A stretch of 64,000 nucleotides of DNA from Bacteroidia bacterium (GTDB lineage Bacteria; Bacteroidota; Bacteroidia; Bacteroidales; UBA932). A program made the translations under genes and the position numbers. Where the stretch lies: NCBI GenBank assembly GCA_030529945.1, contig JAUMVX010000004.1, positions 1 to 64,000 of the forward strand, read 5' to 3'. Shown here one piece after another: positions 1 to 9,210 of the stretch. A model generated the notes under the pieces. That model saw only the letters and a list, made by a program, of their open reading frames with translations, was not told the DNA's origin and did not search any database. Each line of letters starts with the position of its first letter. Position 1 is the stretch's first letter.

Positions 1-43
1 GTATTTACCTCAACTGCAGTCCACTAAGGCTCCCCGGCAGGGG

Positions 44-961
44 TTAGTTCAATAGTTTTTTCATAGACCATTCTTTGCCGCGCTTCAGTGAAAGTGCGAC
101 CGTCAAATTGACATAATTCAGGACTGCGAAGACAAGCAATATCACGCTGAAGAATTCAACAGCCCAAAGCGATAGGCCCCAGGTTCGTGTCAGATTCCGA
201 TTGTTGTAGTTCGAAGAAATATTGTCATAACGTATTATTCTGATGCTCCGTTTGTTCTCCGGATACTGCGAATAATATGCGGAATAATACTCTTCACACA
301 CTTTTCTGCATTGCTCGGACAGATCTTTCTTTTTTGTCCCACGTGAGACTTGTACCAGAGTGTAGATATCACTCCAATACGCATCGGGCTGTTTCCATTG
401 TTTGTCCATCACCGGTGAGTTGATGCTGACTATGATATCTGTTACGGGTAATAGAGAATTGTGAAAGTCATCAAAAATCCCGACTATACTATATTCTTCT
501 TTAGCGAGGACAAATGATTTCCCGATCGGATTCAACCCGAGTTTGGATGCGAAACTCTCAGATATCAGCACATTATGCCTGTCAGCCAGAGATGACGACA
601 TCCCTCCGTGAAGGCGGATGTCAAAAAGGTCAAATAAGCCGGTGCTGGCAGCCAGACAGGATGCCTGTAAATGAACCCGGTCGAATGAAACCACATTGTC
701 GGGACACGCATAAACTTGGGCATATTGTTCCACCTCCGGAATGGTCTCTGATATTGCGGGTCCGAGTCCTGCTGTGGTTTCAAAAGTGCCGATGGGGCAG
801 ACGGCATAAATGTTCTTATAATTATGGCCGCGGTCGATAGAGCGTTTGTCTCCCAGAAAGGATAGTAATGGGATGGCAAACGCGAAGGCGATACTGGTGC
901 CTATGACTTCTACGGCTATATATAATTTATTCTTGGACAAGAATCGAAGATAACTTTTCAT
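44..961 (-). CDS. FtsX/MacB-type ABC transporter permease, truncated N-terminal half
   Basis: A 305-residue protein with an N-terminal membrane segment (about residues 13-36), a periplasmic MacB_PCD-like domain (about 40-255) and a second membrane segment (about 268-292). It ends in the motif SLKRGKEWSMKKLLN, which matches the conserved SLKRxKExGxKKxLG segment just after the second helix of large Bacteroidota FtsX-like permeases. Family members continue for at least another 100 residues (about 780 in the long form). Here a TAA stop cuts the protein one residue after that motif, and the remaining 43 bases carry stops in all three frames, none encoding the expected continuation. I infer a truncated permease or gene remnant. 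A short natural form is possible but would lack the remaining helices. Family call is fairly sure; function as a live gene is doubtful. Confidence 0.65.
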   Translation of the reverse strand: MKSYLRFLSKNKLYIAVEVIGTSIAFAFAIPLLSFLGDKRSIDRGHNYKNIYAVCPIGTFETTAGLGPAISETIPEVEQYAQVYACPDNVVSFDRVHLQASCLAASTGLFDLFDIRLHGGMSSSLADRHNVLISESFASKLGLNPIGKSFVLAKEEYSIVGIFDDFHNSLLPVTDIIVSINSPVMDKQWKQPDAYWSDIYTLVQVSRGTKKKDLSEQCRKVCEEYYSAYYSQYPENKRSIRIIRYDNISSNYNNRNLTRTWGLSLWAVEFFSVILLVFAVLNYVNLTVALSLKRGKEWSMKKLLN

Positions 962-1188
962 ATCAATGTCGCGTGGCTGTGATTATCGTTCCTTCGAGAC
1001 AAGCGGGATGTCCCATCAGTCTCTCTATCCGGCGGCTTTGGGGCGAAGTTAGGAAAAAAATCCGTATCGTGGCCGGTCGGGGCCGGCAATGACGTGAAAG
1101 CCGAGCCGGCAATGATAGCCCTGTGCTTAGGGAAAGAATAAAGGGCCTTGACTCCCCATATAAGGAAGAATACCCCCAGTATTAGTCT
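962..1188. other. Intergenic spacer with short direct repeats
   Basis: This 227-base stretch has no convincing gene. It holds two direct copies of GCCGGCAATGA (1082-1092 and 1105-1115), 23 bases apart. A run resembling a -7 box for the downstream permease (TAACTTCG on the minus strand, 1044-1051) differs from TAnnTTTG at one base and has no good -33 partner. I see no clear terminator after rsgA. Confidence 0.4.
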
Positions 1189-2127
1189 TCACCGGAACTT
1201 CCTGTCCTCCTCGAGCATTCCGAGGTAGGAATTGTAGCGCTCCGCGCTGATTACGCCGCTCTCGACGGCGGCTTTCACGGCGCAGCCGGGCTCGTGCGTA
1301 TGCGTGCAGGGAGTGAAGCGGCAGTCGCGGGAAACACGGAGCATCTCGGGGAAATACAGGGCCGTCTCCTCCCTTTCTATCTGCACCAGACCGAATCCGC
1401 GAAGACCCGGACTGTCTATGATGCAGCCTCCGGAAGCGAGTCTGTACATCTCATAGAGGCTGGTGGTGTGGCACCCGCGAAGGTGCGAAGTGGAGATGGT
1501 CGCGACTTTCGGGTTCAGCGAGGAATCCAGCGCCTTGATGAGCGAGGACTTGCCCACACCGCTCTCGCCCGAGAAAAGGCTCAGACGCCCCTCGCAGGCA
1601 GAACTGAGTTCCGACACTCCCTCTCCCGTGACAGCTGAAGTCTCGATGACGCGGTAACCCGCGCCCTCATAAATCTCACGGAAACGCGACAGCTCCTCCC
1701 CGGCGAACGGCCTGTAGAGGTCCACCTTGTTCAGAATGATGAGGGGATGCACTCCGAACGCTTCGCAGCTCACCAGAATCCGGTCGAGGAAAGGAAGCTT
1801 GATTTCCGGGAAATAAAGAGTCGCTATGATGCACGCCTGATCGAGATTCGCGGCTATGACGTGCGAGCTGCTCGAAAGCTTGCTCGGACGGCGGACTACG
1901 GCGTTCCTGCGGTCCCGTATCCCGGTGATGACCGCAGGATGCTCTTCCGTAATCTCCCCCTCAGCCTCATAGTCCACGATATCGCCCACGGCGACAGGAT
2001 TCGTGGCGCGGCTTCCTTTCAGGCGGAGCTTTCCGCGCAGGACAGCCGGAAAGAGCTCCCACGAAGGGAGCTCCGACAGAAGATAATGGCTGCCGCTGTT
2101 CTTTACTACAGTCGCTGTCCCCTTCAT
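1189..2127 (-). CDS. rsgA: Ribosome small subunit-dependent GTPase A
   Basis: RsgA (YjeQ) is a circularly permuted GTPase that checks late 30S subunit maturation. The 312 residues show an N-terminal OB-fold (about 1-70), then G motifs in permuted order: NKVD at 133-136 (G4), GESGVGKSS at 187-195 (G1, P-loop) and DSPG at 238-241 (G3). The C-terminal zinc knuckle is complete, with C269, C274, H276 and C282 in the Cx4CxHx5C pattern. Length is normal. The start follows the M3 peptidase stop by 12 bases, so it is probably the last gene of the operon that begins at 12216. Confidence is high. Confidence 0.95.
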   Translation of the reverse strand: MKGTATVVKNSGSHYLLSELPSWELFPAVLRGKLRLKGSRATNPVAVGDIVDYEAEGEITEEHPAVITGIRDRRNAVVRRPSKLSSSSHVIAANLDQACIIATLYFPEIKLPFLDRILVSCEAFGVHPLIILNKVDLYRPFAGEELSRFREIYEGAGYRVIETSAVTGEGVSELSSACEGRLSLFSGESGVGKSSLIKALDSSLNPKVATISTSHLRGCHTTSLYEMYRLASGGCIIDSPGLRGFGLVQIEREETALYFPEMLRVSRDCRFTPCTHTHEPGCAVKAAVESGVISAERYNSYLGMLEEDRKFR

Positions 2128-2139
2128 CCGGAAAGCGGC

Positions 2140-4155
2140 TTATCTGTCCAGACCCCGTCCGCGCAGGAACGCTGCGGTCTCGGGTTCACGACCCCTGAAG
2201 CTTACGAAGAGGGTCATAGGGTCCTCGCTGCCGCCCTTCTCAAGGAAGGTCTCCTTGAATTTGCGGGCCAGGTCGAGATCCCACACGCCGTTCTCCTCGA
2301 AGGCCGAGAAGGCGTCCTTGTCCAGAACTTCGGCCCAGAGATAGCCGTAGTATCCGGCACTGTAGCCGCTGGAGAAGATGTGATTGAAGTATGTGGTGCG
2401 GTAGCGCGGGATAATCTCGTCTATGAGTCCCATCTCATCGCAGACTTTCTTCTCGAAAGAGTCGATGTCTATGCCCTCTATGCTGCTCAGTTCGTGCCAC
2501 TTCATATCCAGGATGGACGCGGCGCAGAGTTCGGCGGTGGTGAAGCCCTGATTGAAGCGGGCAGCGTTCTGAATCCTGGCTACAAGCTCCGCAGGTATGA
2601 CTTCGCCGGTCTGATAATGTCTGGCGTACTTGGCGAGCAGCTCCGGCTGGAGAGCCCAGTTCTCGTTGAACTGCGAGAAAGTCTCCACGAAGTCACCGGC
2701 CACATTGGTGCCGCTGACAGAAGGGTAATGGCACTTGCTCAGGAAGCCGTGGAGGGCGTGCCCGAACTCGTGGAAAGCGGTCTGCACCTCGTCCACGGTC
2801 AGCAGGGCCAATCCCGTGGAATCCGGAGCTGAGAAGTTGCAGACATTCACGATGACAGGACGCACGTCATTTCCGGCGGCATCATAATACTGCTCGCGCA
2901 GATTGCTCATCCAGGCCCCTCCCCTCTTGCTCTCGCGAGGGAAATAGTCTCCGTAGAAGATGCCGAGGAGGTTCCCCCGGGAGTCGGTTAGCTTATATGC
3001 GACTGCGGCGGCATTAAACACGGGAATATCGTCGAGTTTCTCGAAGTTCACGCCGTAGAGGATGTGCGCGGCCTCGAAGATGCCCTCGCGGACATTGTTC
3101 ATCTCGAAATACGGGCGGGTGAGGGACTCGTCCAGGTCATACTTGGCCTTGCGGACCTTCTCCGCATAATACCACCAGTCCCAAGGCTGAATCCCGGTCC
3201 CGGCAGGAAGCTTTCCGGCCTTGATGTCTGCATCCATCACTTTCTGCATCTGCCGGACTTCCTCACGGGCCTTGGCGTTCGCGGCCTTCATTATGTCCGC
3301 GAGGAATCTGTCCACGGTCTGATGGTCGTGAGCCATCTTGTTCTCGAGGATGAAGTCGGCCGGGTTGTCGTAGCCCATAATCTTCGCCTTCTCGATACGT
3401 AGCCCCATAACTTCCAGGAACAGAGCGCGGTTATCGTACTCATTGCCGTTATGCCCGCGGGAAGAATAAGCCTTGAACATACGCTCGCGAAGCGCCCGGT
3501 CCTCCGTATCTGTCATCGCTGACGGATATGCGGACACGCTGATGCCGAACTCGGCCTTGAAGGCATTGTTCTCGGCGAGGATGTTGTTTCCCATCTTATT
3601 GGTCTTCACGGATATCTCAGAGTTTATCTCGCGCAGCCGGGCCTGCTTCTCCTCGTCGAGGCCGATGCCGTTGCGCTCGAAAGTCTCATAAATCTTCTTC
3701 AGCACCATCTGCTGCTCCCTCGACAGGGAAGACCGGTCGGCATTATAGACAGCCGCCACCCTCCCGTACAGAGCCTTGTTCATATAGATGTCATCGCTGT
3801 GTCCGGAAAGCAGAGGAGTCACCTCCTCCACCACGGCCTCCATCTCCGGGCTGTTCTCGCTCTCGCTGAGGTTGAAAAGCACAGCCTGCACCTTGCTCAA
3901 AGTCCTGCCGCTGAGTTCGAGAGCCGCGATGGTGTTCTCGAAATCGGGAGCCTGTGCATTTGCTGTGATCGCCTCGATCTCGGCCTTCTGCTCTGCCATT
4001 CCCGCCTTGACCGCAGGAACGTAATCCGATATCTCTATCCTGTCGAAAGGAGGTACTCCGTAAGGCGTGTCCCACTCTTCGAGGAGCGGGTTCTGTCTGC
4101 CCGTACAAGCTGTCATAGCCATAATTGCCGTTGTGATGAGTAATGTTTTTTTCAT
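2140..4155 (-). CDS. dcp: M3 family zinc metallopeptidase (peptidyl-dipeptidase Dcp-like), lipoprotein
   Basis: A 671-residue M3 peptidase that would cleave dipeptides or short fragments from oligopeptides. The N-terminus is a lipoprotein signal ending in the lipobox AMTAC, so the enzyme is probably anchored to an envelope membrane rather than cytosolic. The zinc motif HEFGH lies near residue 460, followed by the downstream Glu-containing helix (FVETFSQF). Length matches the Dcp/oligopeptidase A branch. Its ATG overlaps the stop of the DUF5689 gene by four bases (ATGA), showing translational coupling. A second, distant copy is at 59235-61331. The exact substrate is unknown. Confidence 0.9.
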   Translation of the reverse strand: MKKTLLITTAIMAMTACTGRQNPLLEEWDTPYGVPPFDRIEISDYVPAVKAGMAEQKAEIEAITANAQAPDFENTIAALELSGRTLSKVQAVLFNLSESENSPEMEAVVEEVTPLLSGHSDDIYMNKALYGRVAAVYNADRSSLSREQQMVLKKIYETFERNGIGLDEEKQARLREINSEISVKTNKMGNNILAENNAFKAEFGISVSAYPSAMTDTEDRALRERMFKAYSSRGHNGNEYDNRALFLEVMGLRIEKAKIMGYDNPADFILENKMAHDHQTVDRFLADIMKAANAKAREEVRQMQKVMDADIKAGKLPAGTGIQPWDWWYYAEKVRKAKYDLDESLTRPYFEMNNVREGIFEAAHILYGVNFEKLDDIPVFNAAAVAYKLTDSRGNLLGIFYGDYFPRESKRGGAWMSNLREQYYDAAGNDVRPVIVNVCNFSAPDSTGLALLTVDEVQTAFHEFGHALHGFLSKCHYPSVSGTNVAGDFVETFSQFNENWALQPELLAKYARHYQTGEVIPAELVARIQNAARFNQGFTTAELCAASILDMKWHELSSIEGIDIDSFEKKVCDEMGLIDEIIPRYRTTYFNHIFSSGYSAGYYGYLWAEVLDKDAFSAFEENGVWDLDLARKFKETFLEKGGSEDPMTLFVSFRGREPETAAFLRGRGLDR

Positions 4156-5267
4156 AGATCTTCTACTTTTATGTCATCCGGAGAATTCACCGTCATCTGG
4201 ATTTTGCCCTGATACAGGGCGAGGATGCCGGTGACGCTGATTTTTTTCTTGCCGCTGAGGACGTCGGACGGGATTTCCGTATCGGCGAAACGGGAATAGC
4301 CGCTCGTGCGCACCTGGACGCAGATTCCGCCCGGAGTGGAGAAATACTGGCTCACCGAGCCGGCGGCCTTCTCTATGTCCGGGTAAGTGCCGTCCCCCCT
4401 GTGGTCGCCCACAGTGCCGTAAGTGTAGTCATTGGCGTTCCCGATATGGACATCGTCCCAGATGCCGGAGCAGAGATATTCCTTCATCTTTTCCTTCGAC
4501 ATCGCCCAGGTGGTGATGCCGGTGGAAGAACCGGAGATGAAGATGCGGTTCGAAGAGAGCTTCTTGTCCCGGTTAGAGTCGAGATAAAGCAGCACGAAGG
4601 CTTCGTTGTTTTCCTTATACCAGCTGTCATACCAGCCGTAGCTGAGGTGCTCTACGGTCACGAGTTTCCCTATGAAACTGTTCGTGGCCTGTGTGTCCTT
4701 GTTCCCCGGGAGCTGCGACTCCGGGACGATGACAGGCTTCACTTCGCCCTCCACGGCCCCTTTGAAGATATGGCTGTCGATGAGAAGGGAAGTCTCCAGA
4801 TACGAAGTCTCGTACTCCCCCGTAGGATCCGCAAAACCGACCTGCACCATACCCATCCCGTAGGAAGATCCGGCCTTGTAGCCGTACATTCCCAGGCACA
4901 GGTCCCTGCAGTCCACATAGATGCGCTGCCCCGGCAGATAGTCGTTATAGAGGCCGTTTTTGCCCATCTTTATCTCCATTCCTCCGGTCTCGTCCTGTAT
5001 GTAGAAACTCTTGTAGAAATTACCGGTCTTGTCGGAGGTGGACACGATGCCGGATATGACTATGTTCTCGTCCATAGTCCAGGGACTTCCCGTCTTATAT
5101 CTGGAAGCGAGGGCGGCGATGGTATGTGTCGTCTGCATCGTCACCGTGGACTTCTTCGCGGGGTCGTCATACTTGCCGGTCACGACAGGCTGGAATTCTT
5201 CACGAAGAGACTGGCAGGACGCCAGGGCGCAGAGCGCCGCGATGAAAAATATATGTCTTGCTCGCAT
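4152..5267 (-). CDS. DUF5689-type OB-fold lipoprotein
   Basis: A 371-residue lipoprotein: the signal ends at C18 (lipobox LASC). The body resembles the DUF5689 family of Bacteroidota surface proteins: a first OB-like segment with ISGIVSTSDKTGNFYKSFYI (about 70-90), the phrase LPGQRIYVDC, then a second all-beta half ending in a third OB-like strand set (SVTGILALYQGKIQMTV). DUF5689 proteins usually sit beside TonB-dependent receptors, as here: the receptor stop is five bases upstream. I infer a surface lipoprotein that helps the receptor capture its ligand, possibly nucleic acid given the nucleases in the operon. No catalytic motif is visible. Confidence 0.75.
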   Translation of the reverse strand: MRARHIFFIAALCALASCQSLREEFQPVVTGKYDDPAKKSTVTMQTTHTIAALASRYKTGSPWTMDENIVISGIVSTSDKTGNFYKSFYIQDETGGMEIKMGKNGLYNDYLPGQRIYVDCRDLCLGMYGYKAGSSYGMGMVQVGFADPTGEYETSYLETSLLIDSHIFKGAVEGEVKPVIVPESQLPGNKDTQATNSFIGKLVTVEHLSYGWYDSWYKENNEAFVLLYLDSNRDKKLSSNRIFISGSSTGITTWAMSKEKMKEYLCSGIWDDVHIGNANDYTYGTVGDHRGDGTYPDIEKAAGSVSQYFSTPGGICVQVRTSGYSRFADTEIPSDVLSGKKKISVTGILALYQGKIQMTVNSPDDIKVEDL

Positions 5268-5272
5268 AGGTC

Positions 5273-8146
5273 TTAGAATCTGAAATAGATGTTAAGCATA
5301 TAGTTCGCTCCGCACATATAGAAATACTTCGGGTCGAAGCGGTAGTAGCGGTCCTTGCCGTAGCTGCTCAGCAGGCGTGTCTGCTCGTAGCCTCCGGTCT
5401 TCACGGAGCGGTTGTCCAGCATATTCTTCACTTCCAAAGAGAAGCCTATATTGTACTTTCTCTGTATGTACCAGGACTTTCCGATGCTGCAGTTCATAAG
5501 GAAGGCGGGGTCGAACTTCTCCTGCTCAGCCATATAGGAGACTTCCTGCGGAGTCACCACTCCGTCGCCTCCGGCCGCTGCGAAGGTAGTGCGGTAGAGA
5601 GGGTTCATATCCAGATAGGAACCCGCGAAGTACTGGCCGTTCAGCTCGAAGAACCAGTAGCTGTTCGTGCGGTAGTTCAGCGCAATCTGAGTCGCCAGCT
5701 GAGGGGTGGAAGGCACGTAATGCTGGCGATAGCCGGTGATTATATACTCTCCGGAAGCGTCCTGGTCATATATGGCGGTCCCGTCGGCGTCATATCCCGC
5801 GATCTTATAGACAGGATGCTTGTCCCAGTAGGTGACATCCTCATCGCGTATGATTTCGGCGCTGTTGTCCACGGTCTGGATCATATGCGGCTTGCCGACG
5901 TATATGTACCTTCCCGCGCTCACCACGGCGGAAAGCGTAAGCCCCTCCACCGGCAGCGGCATCTTGGCTCCGAACTCTATTCCGCTGTGCCTCTGGCCTA
6001 TGCCCGTCATAGCGAAATTCGTGAAGGACTTCTGGGAGTCGTCATAGAAGCTCATCAGGTCTGTCTGGTCCTTTATGTCCGTATAGAAGGCGGTGAAGCG
6101 CAGATTCCATCCGTCCTTGCTGAACTGGTAATTGAAGTCGGCGGAGAATGTCTTCCGCGTGTCAAGACCGGAGACGAGAGTATTGCGCGTGCGCGGAGAC
6201 ACGAAGCTCTGCTGGAAAGTGGGAGCGTCGTTGAAGAAACCCAGATTGGCTGAAAGCCGATGCGCGCTGCCGAGCACGTACGCGCCGCCCGCCTTGGCCG
6301 CCCAGGTCGTGAACGCGCTCTTCTGCGACTCGCCGTAGGAGTCGTCCGGGAACAGGCCCTTGCGCACGAGTCCGTCTCTCCAGAAACTCTCGCGGCCCAC
6401 CGAAGCGGCTCCGGTGAGACTCAGGCCGCCCTTCTCGTAAGAGGCTGACCCCCAGAGCTGCGCCTTGCGGATCTGCGCGAGGTAGTCGTAGCCGTATTTG
6501 TCGCCGACGTAGAGTTTCTGCGCCTCGCCGTGCGCGAGATAATAGTCGAGGTCGTTCTGAATCTTCGCCAGATCGGAAGCGAAGTCGCGCTCCGCGAAGT
6601 TGTCGATGTTCACGTAGTAGTTTCCGCCCAGCAGGTCCGCGACCTTCTTGTAGTTCTCCGTGCGGTTCCAGCGGAGGTTCAGCCCGGCGTTGAGGGTCAG
6701 CAGCTCCGTCGGCAGCCACTTGACGGTCTGCGCGAGGTTCAGGTCATTCTGATCCGTGTGACGCTCCTCCTGAATGTACTTGGAGCGGCCTTCCGGGGAA
6801 TTGTAGTTCACATTGTACAGCCTGTCCCAGTCGATGTGCTGATAGTTCGCGTAAGCGTCCCCCCGATGCGTCCAGGCGTACTCGGCCCAGGCGGCCTTCT
6901 CGGAATTCGACCGGTTATAGTCCTCGTCCTCCATATAGAAATAGCTCGGTAGGTTGCGGTAGTAGTCCGGGCGCGGGTCCGGAGCATCGTACCAGTCGAG
7001 AGCCGTGTAGCCGTTGCTTCCCGTGCGCCAGAGCAGCGTGGTCGCCGACTTGAACGTCCGCGAAGGGGTAAACTCGTACTTGAGCACCGTCACCGGCTCG
7101 AAAGTCTTGCGCACGCGGGCGTTGCGCACCTTGCCGTTCTGATAGCCCCAGTTCGAATTATACATATTGTCCCCCATCAGGTCATAGACTTCCTGCGTCG
7201 AGGCGTTCTGCGCACCTCTCTGCCCCGGAGTCGCGAAAGTGACCAGATTGAAGCTGTGCCGCTCGTCCAGACGCTTGCCGATGCCCGCGTAATAGGCGAA
7301 CGAGCGGTAGTATACTCCTTCCACCCAGTCGTTTCCGCCGAGCCGCGCAGAGACGTTCACCGCATAGGACCAGCCGTTGTCCAGCTCGCCCGAAGCGTAA
7401 GTGCCCATCAGACGCAGGCGGTAGAGTGCGCTGTTGCTGAGCATAGAGAATCTCCAGCCCGTGCGCACCGCGTCCGGCGTACCCGTAATGTTCGTCACCC
7501 CGTTATACCCGCCGATGCCGAACTCGGAGCTTTCGAGACCGTTCGTACTTTCCTTGCTGCGCACCGCCTCGTTCAATCCCGTCCAGAGCGAGTACGGCGT
7601 ATAGCCCGTGAGCGCGTCGTTCAGCCTCACTCCGCTGAAATACACGTCCTGCGACTCGGACTCATAGCCCCGGTTCTTGAAGCGTATCGCGCTGAATCCG
7701 TAGCCCGCGACATTGTTATAGGGGTCGTTCGTGCCGAAGAGAATCGTCGGAGAGTCCGAATAGCCCGAATCGTCCATATCGAAGTCGGCGAAATTCGACT
7801 CGTCCACCTCCCGGCGGCTCTGCTGAGGTGTCAGCGTGATGAACACAAGGTCGCGAAGATAACCCTCGATGACCACATTCACGCTCTTGCTGACGAAATC
7901 CGGAGCGCTGACCTCGAGCACATAGGCCGCATTCTCGAGACCTTCGATGCAGAAGCTGCCGTCCGCGCCGGCCTTGTAGCTCCCGACCGGCTCGGAGCCT
8001 TTCAGAAGATCTATTTTCGCGGCCGCGACGGGGTCGCGTCCAATCCTGTTGACCACCGTGGCCTTCACTCCGCCGGTGAGACTGCCCTGCGCGGAAGCGG
8101 CGACCGCGCACAGGAGCAGGGCGATTACTGTCAATGTCTTTCTCAT
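5273..8146 (-). CDS. TonB-dependent outer membrane receptor with N-terminal carboxypeptidase-like regulatory domain
   Basis: 957 residues with a Sec signal (MRKTLTVIALLLCAVAASAQG), a CarboxypepD_reg-like beta-sandwich (about 22-110), a plug domain (about 125-240) and a long 22-strand-type barrel ending in the aromatic C-terminus YFRF expected for BamA recognition. It lacks the length and neighbour (SusD) of SusC proteins, so it is a stand-alone receptor. Its ATG overlaps the stop of the exported phosphodiesterase-like gene (ATGA), and DUF5689 follows five bases later. By context it may import products of extracellular nuclease action; the ligand is not readable from sequence. Confidence 0.88.
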   Translation of the reverse strand: MRKTLTVIALLLCAVAASAQGSLTGGVKATVVNRIGRDPVAAAKIDLLKGSEPVGSYKAGADGSFCIEGLENAAYVLEVSAPDFVSKSVNVVIEGYLRDLVFITLTPQQSRREVDESNFADFDMDDSGYSDSPTILFGTNDPYNNVAGYGFSAIRFKNRGYESESQDVYFSGVRLNDALTGYTPYSLWTGLNEAVRSKESTNGLESSEFGIGGYNGVTNITGTPDAVRTGWRFSMLSNSALYRLRLMGTYASGELDNGWSYAVNVSARLGGNDWVEGVYYRSFAYYAGIGKRLDERHSFNLVTFATPGQRGAQNASTQEVYDLMGDNMYNSNWGYQNGKVRNARVRKTFEPVTVLKYEFTPSRTFKSATTLLWRTGSNGYTALDWYDAPDPRPDYYRNLPSYFYMEDEDYNRSNSEKAAWAEYAWTHRGDAYANYQHIDWDRLYNVNYNSPEGRSKYIQEERHTDQNDLNLAQTVKWLPTELLTLNAGLNLRWNRTENYKKVADLLGGNYYVNIDNFAERDFASDLAKIQNDLDYYLAHGEAQKLYVGDKYGYDYLAQIRKAQLWGSASYEKGGLSLTGAASVGRESFWRDGLVRKGLFPDDSYGESQKSAFTTWAAKAGGAYVLGSAHRLSANLGFFNDAPTFQQSFVSPRTRNTLVSGLDTRKTFSADFNYQFSKDGWNLRFTAFYTDIKDQTDLMSFYDDSQKSFTNFAMTGIGQRHSGIEFGAKMPLPVEGLTLSAVVSAGRYIYVGKPHMIQTVDNSAEIIRDEDVTYWDKHPVYKIAGYDADGTAIYDQDASGEYIITGYRQHYVPSTPQLATQIALNYRTNSYWFFELNGQYFAGSYLDMNPLYRTTFAAAGGDGVVTPQEVSYMAEQEKFDPAFLMNCSIGKSWYIQRKYNIGFSLEVKNMLDNRSVKTGGYEQTRLLSSYGKDRYYRFDPKYFYMCGANYMLNIYFRF

Positions 8147-9210
8147 TTCCCGATTACGATATAGGTAGGATAATGGTCTGAATAGCCTCCAATGAACGTG
8201 CCGCTGGAGAAGGTGCGGAACGGAGTGCCTTTGTACTGGCCGGACTGCTGAGTCATAAACGGCTTCTTGAACACGCGGCCGTAGTATCTGTTCTTTACGA
8301 TTTTCTTTATCTTGAGTCCCCCGTCCGGTGCGGCGGCGAGATTGTAGTTCACGCTGATGATGTCATAGATGTTCCACTCCCCGCGATATGCCAGCGAGCC
8401 GTAGCCGTCCGCAAGCATAGACTCGAACGGGCAGAAGAAATCCTCCTCCCCCGTCTCTGCTATGGTCTTTCTGGAGTGGAGCCATACTTTCTGGCTGTCA
8501 TCCGTAGGGTTGTCGTTCATATCCCCCATCACTATGATCTTGATGCCCGGATACCTGCGCATCATCCCCATCGCGTGATTATAAATGATCTCGGCTCCGA
8601 GGCTCCGCAGGTCCCCGCCCTTGCCTCCGATTCTGGAAGGCAGATGGGTCACATACACCGCCACATCCTCGCCGGCGATTCTCCCGTGCACCATAAGGAC
8701 ATCCCGGGTGCGGAAATTCTCCTGCTCCTCTTCATCTAAGGTAATCGGGACTTTCGTCCCCTCGAAGGAGAAGGGGATGGACTCGCTGTCCAGATAGGTG
8801 AACTCGTCCGGACGGTAGAGCATAGCCACATCGATGCCTCTGCGGTCCGGGCTGTCGTAATGCACGATTTCGTAGCCCGCATCCGCGATCTGAGGGTCCA
8901 CGACCAGATCCTCGAGCACCAGACGGTTCTCCACCTCGCTTACGCCGAGTACCGTATGGTAGCAGCCGTTGTCCTTCGCCATAGCCTTTATGACTTCGGC
9001 TATGTTATGTATCTTCTTCTGATACCGGGCCTCCGTCCATTTGTTCGTGCCGTCCGGGAGGAACTCGTTGTCGTTCTTGCCCGGGTCGTCATAGATGTCG
9101 AAGAGGTTCTCCACATTGTAGAAACCTATGACGAAATTCTTCTTCTGGGCGTCCGCTCCGCAGGCGACCAGAGACAGGAGAATAAGTGAGAAAACAATCC
9201 TTTTCATCAT
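8143..9210 (-). CDS. Exported endonuclease/exonuclease/phosphatase (EEP) family protein
   Basis: 355 residues, lipoprotein-like signal (lipobox LVAC, C17). The EEP (DNase I-like) fold is complete: N32 in FYNVEN, metal-binding E92 in SEVEN, D127 in GIDVAM, H189 in THLPSR, D230 and N232 in GDMND, and the terminal SDHYP with D345 and H346. These are the catalytic and metal residues of DNase I-type phosphodiesterases, so the protein is probably an active nuclease or phosphatase in the periplasm or on the surface. It starts ATGATG, overlapping the stop of the NUC1 nuclease. The two nucleases are therefore co-translated. Substrate (DNA, RNA or another phosphodiester) cannot be fixed by sequence alone. 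Confidence 0.88.
   Translation of the reverse strand: MMKRIVFSLILLSLVACGADAQKKNFVIGFYNVENLFDIYDDPGKNDNEFLPDGTNKWTEARYQKKIHNIAEVIKAMAKDNGCYHTVLGVSEVENRLVLEDLVVDPQIADAGYEIVHYDSPDRRGIDVAMLYRPDEFTYLDSESIPFSFEGTKVPITLDEEEQENFRTRDVLMVHGRIAGEDVAVYVTHLPSRIGGKGGDLRSLGAEIIYNHAMGMMRRYPGIKIIVMGDMNDNPTDDSQKVWLHSRKTIAETGEEDFFCPFESMLADGYGSLAYRGEWNIYDIISVNYNLAAAPDGGLKIKKIVKNRYYGRVFKKPFMTQQSGQYKGTPFRTFSSGTFIGGYSDHYPTYIVIGK

Noticed and set aside
5273..8146. SusC-type glycan importer
   Set aside because: There is no SusD-like gene next to either receptor and the partners are nucleases and OB-fold lipoproteins.
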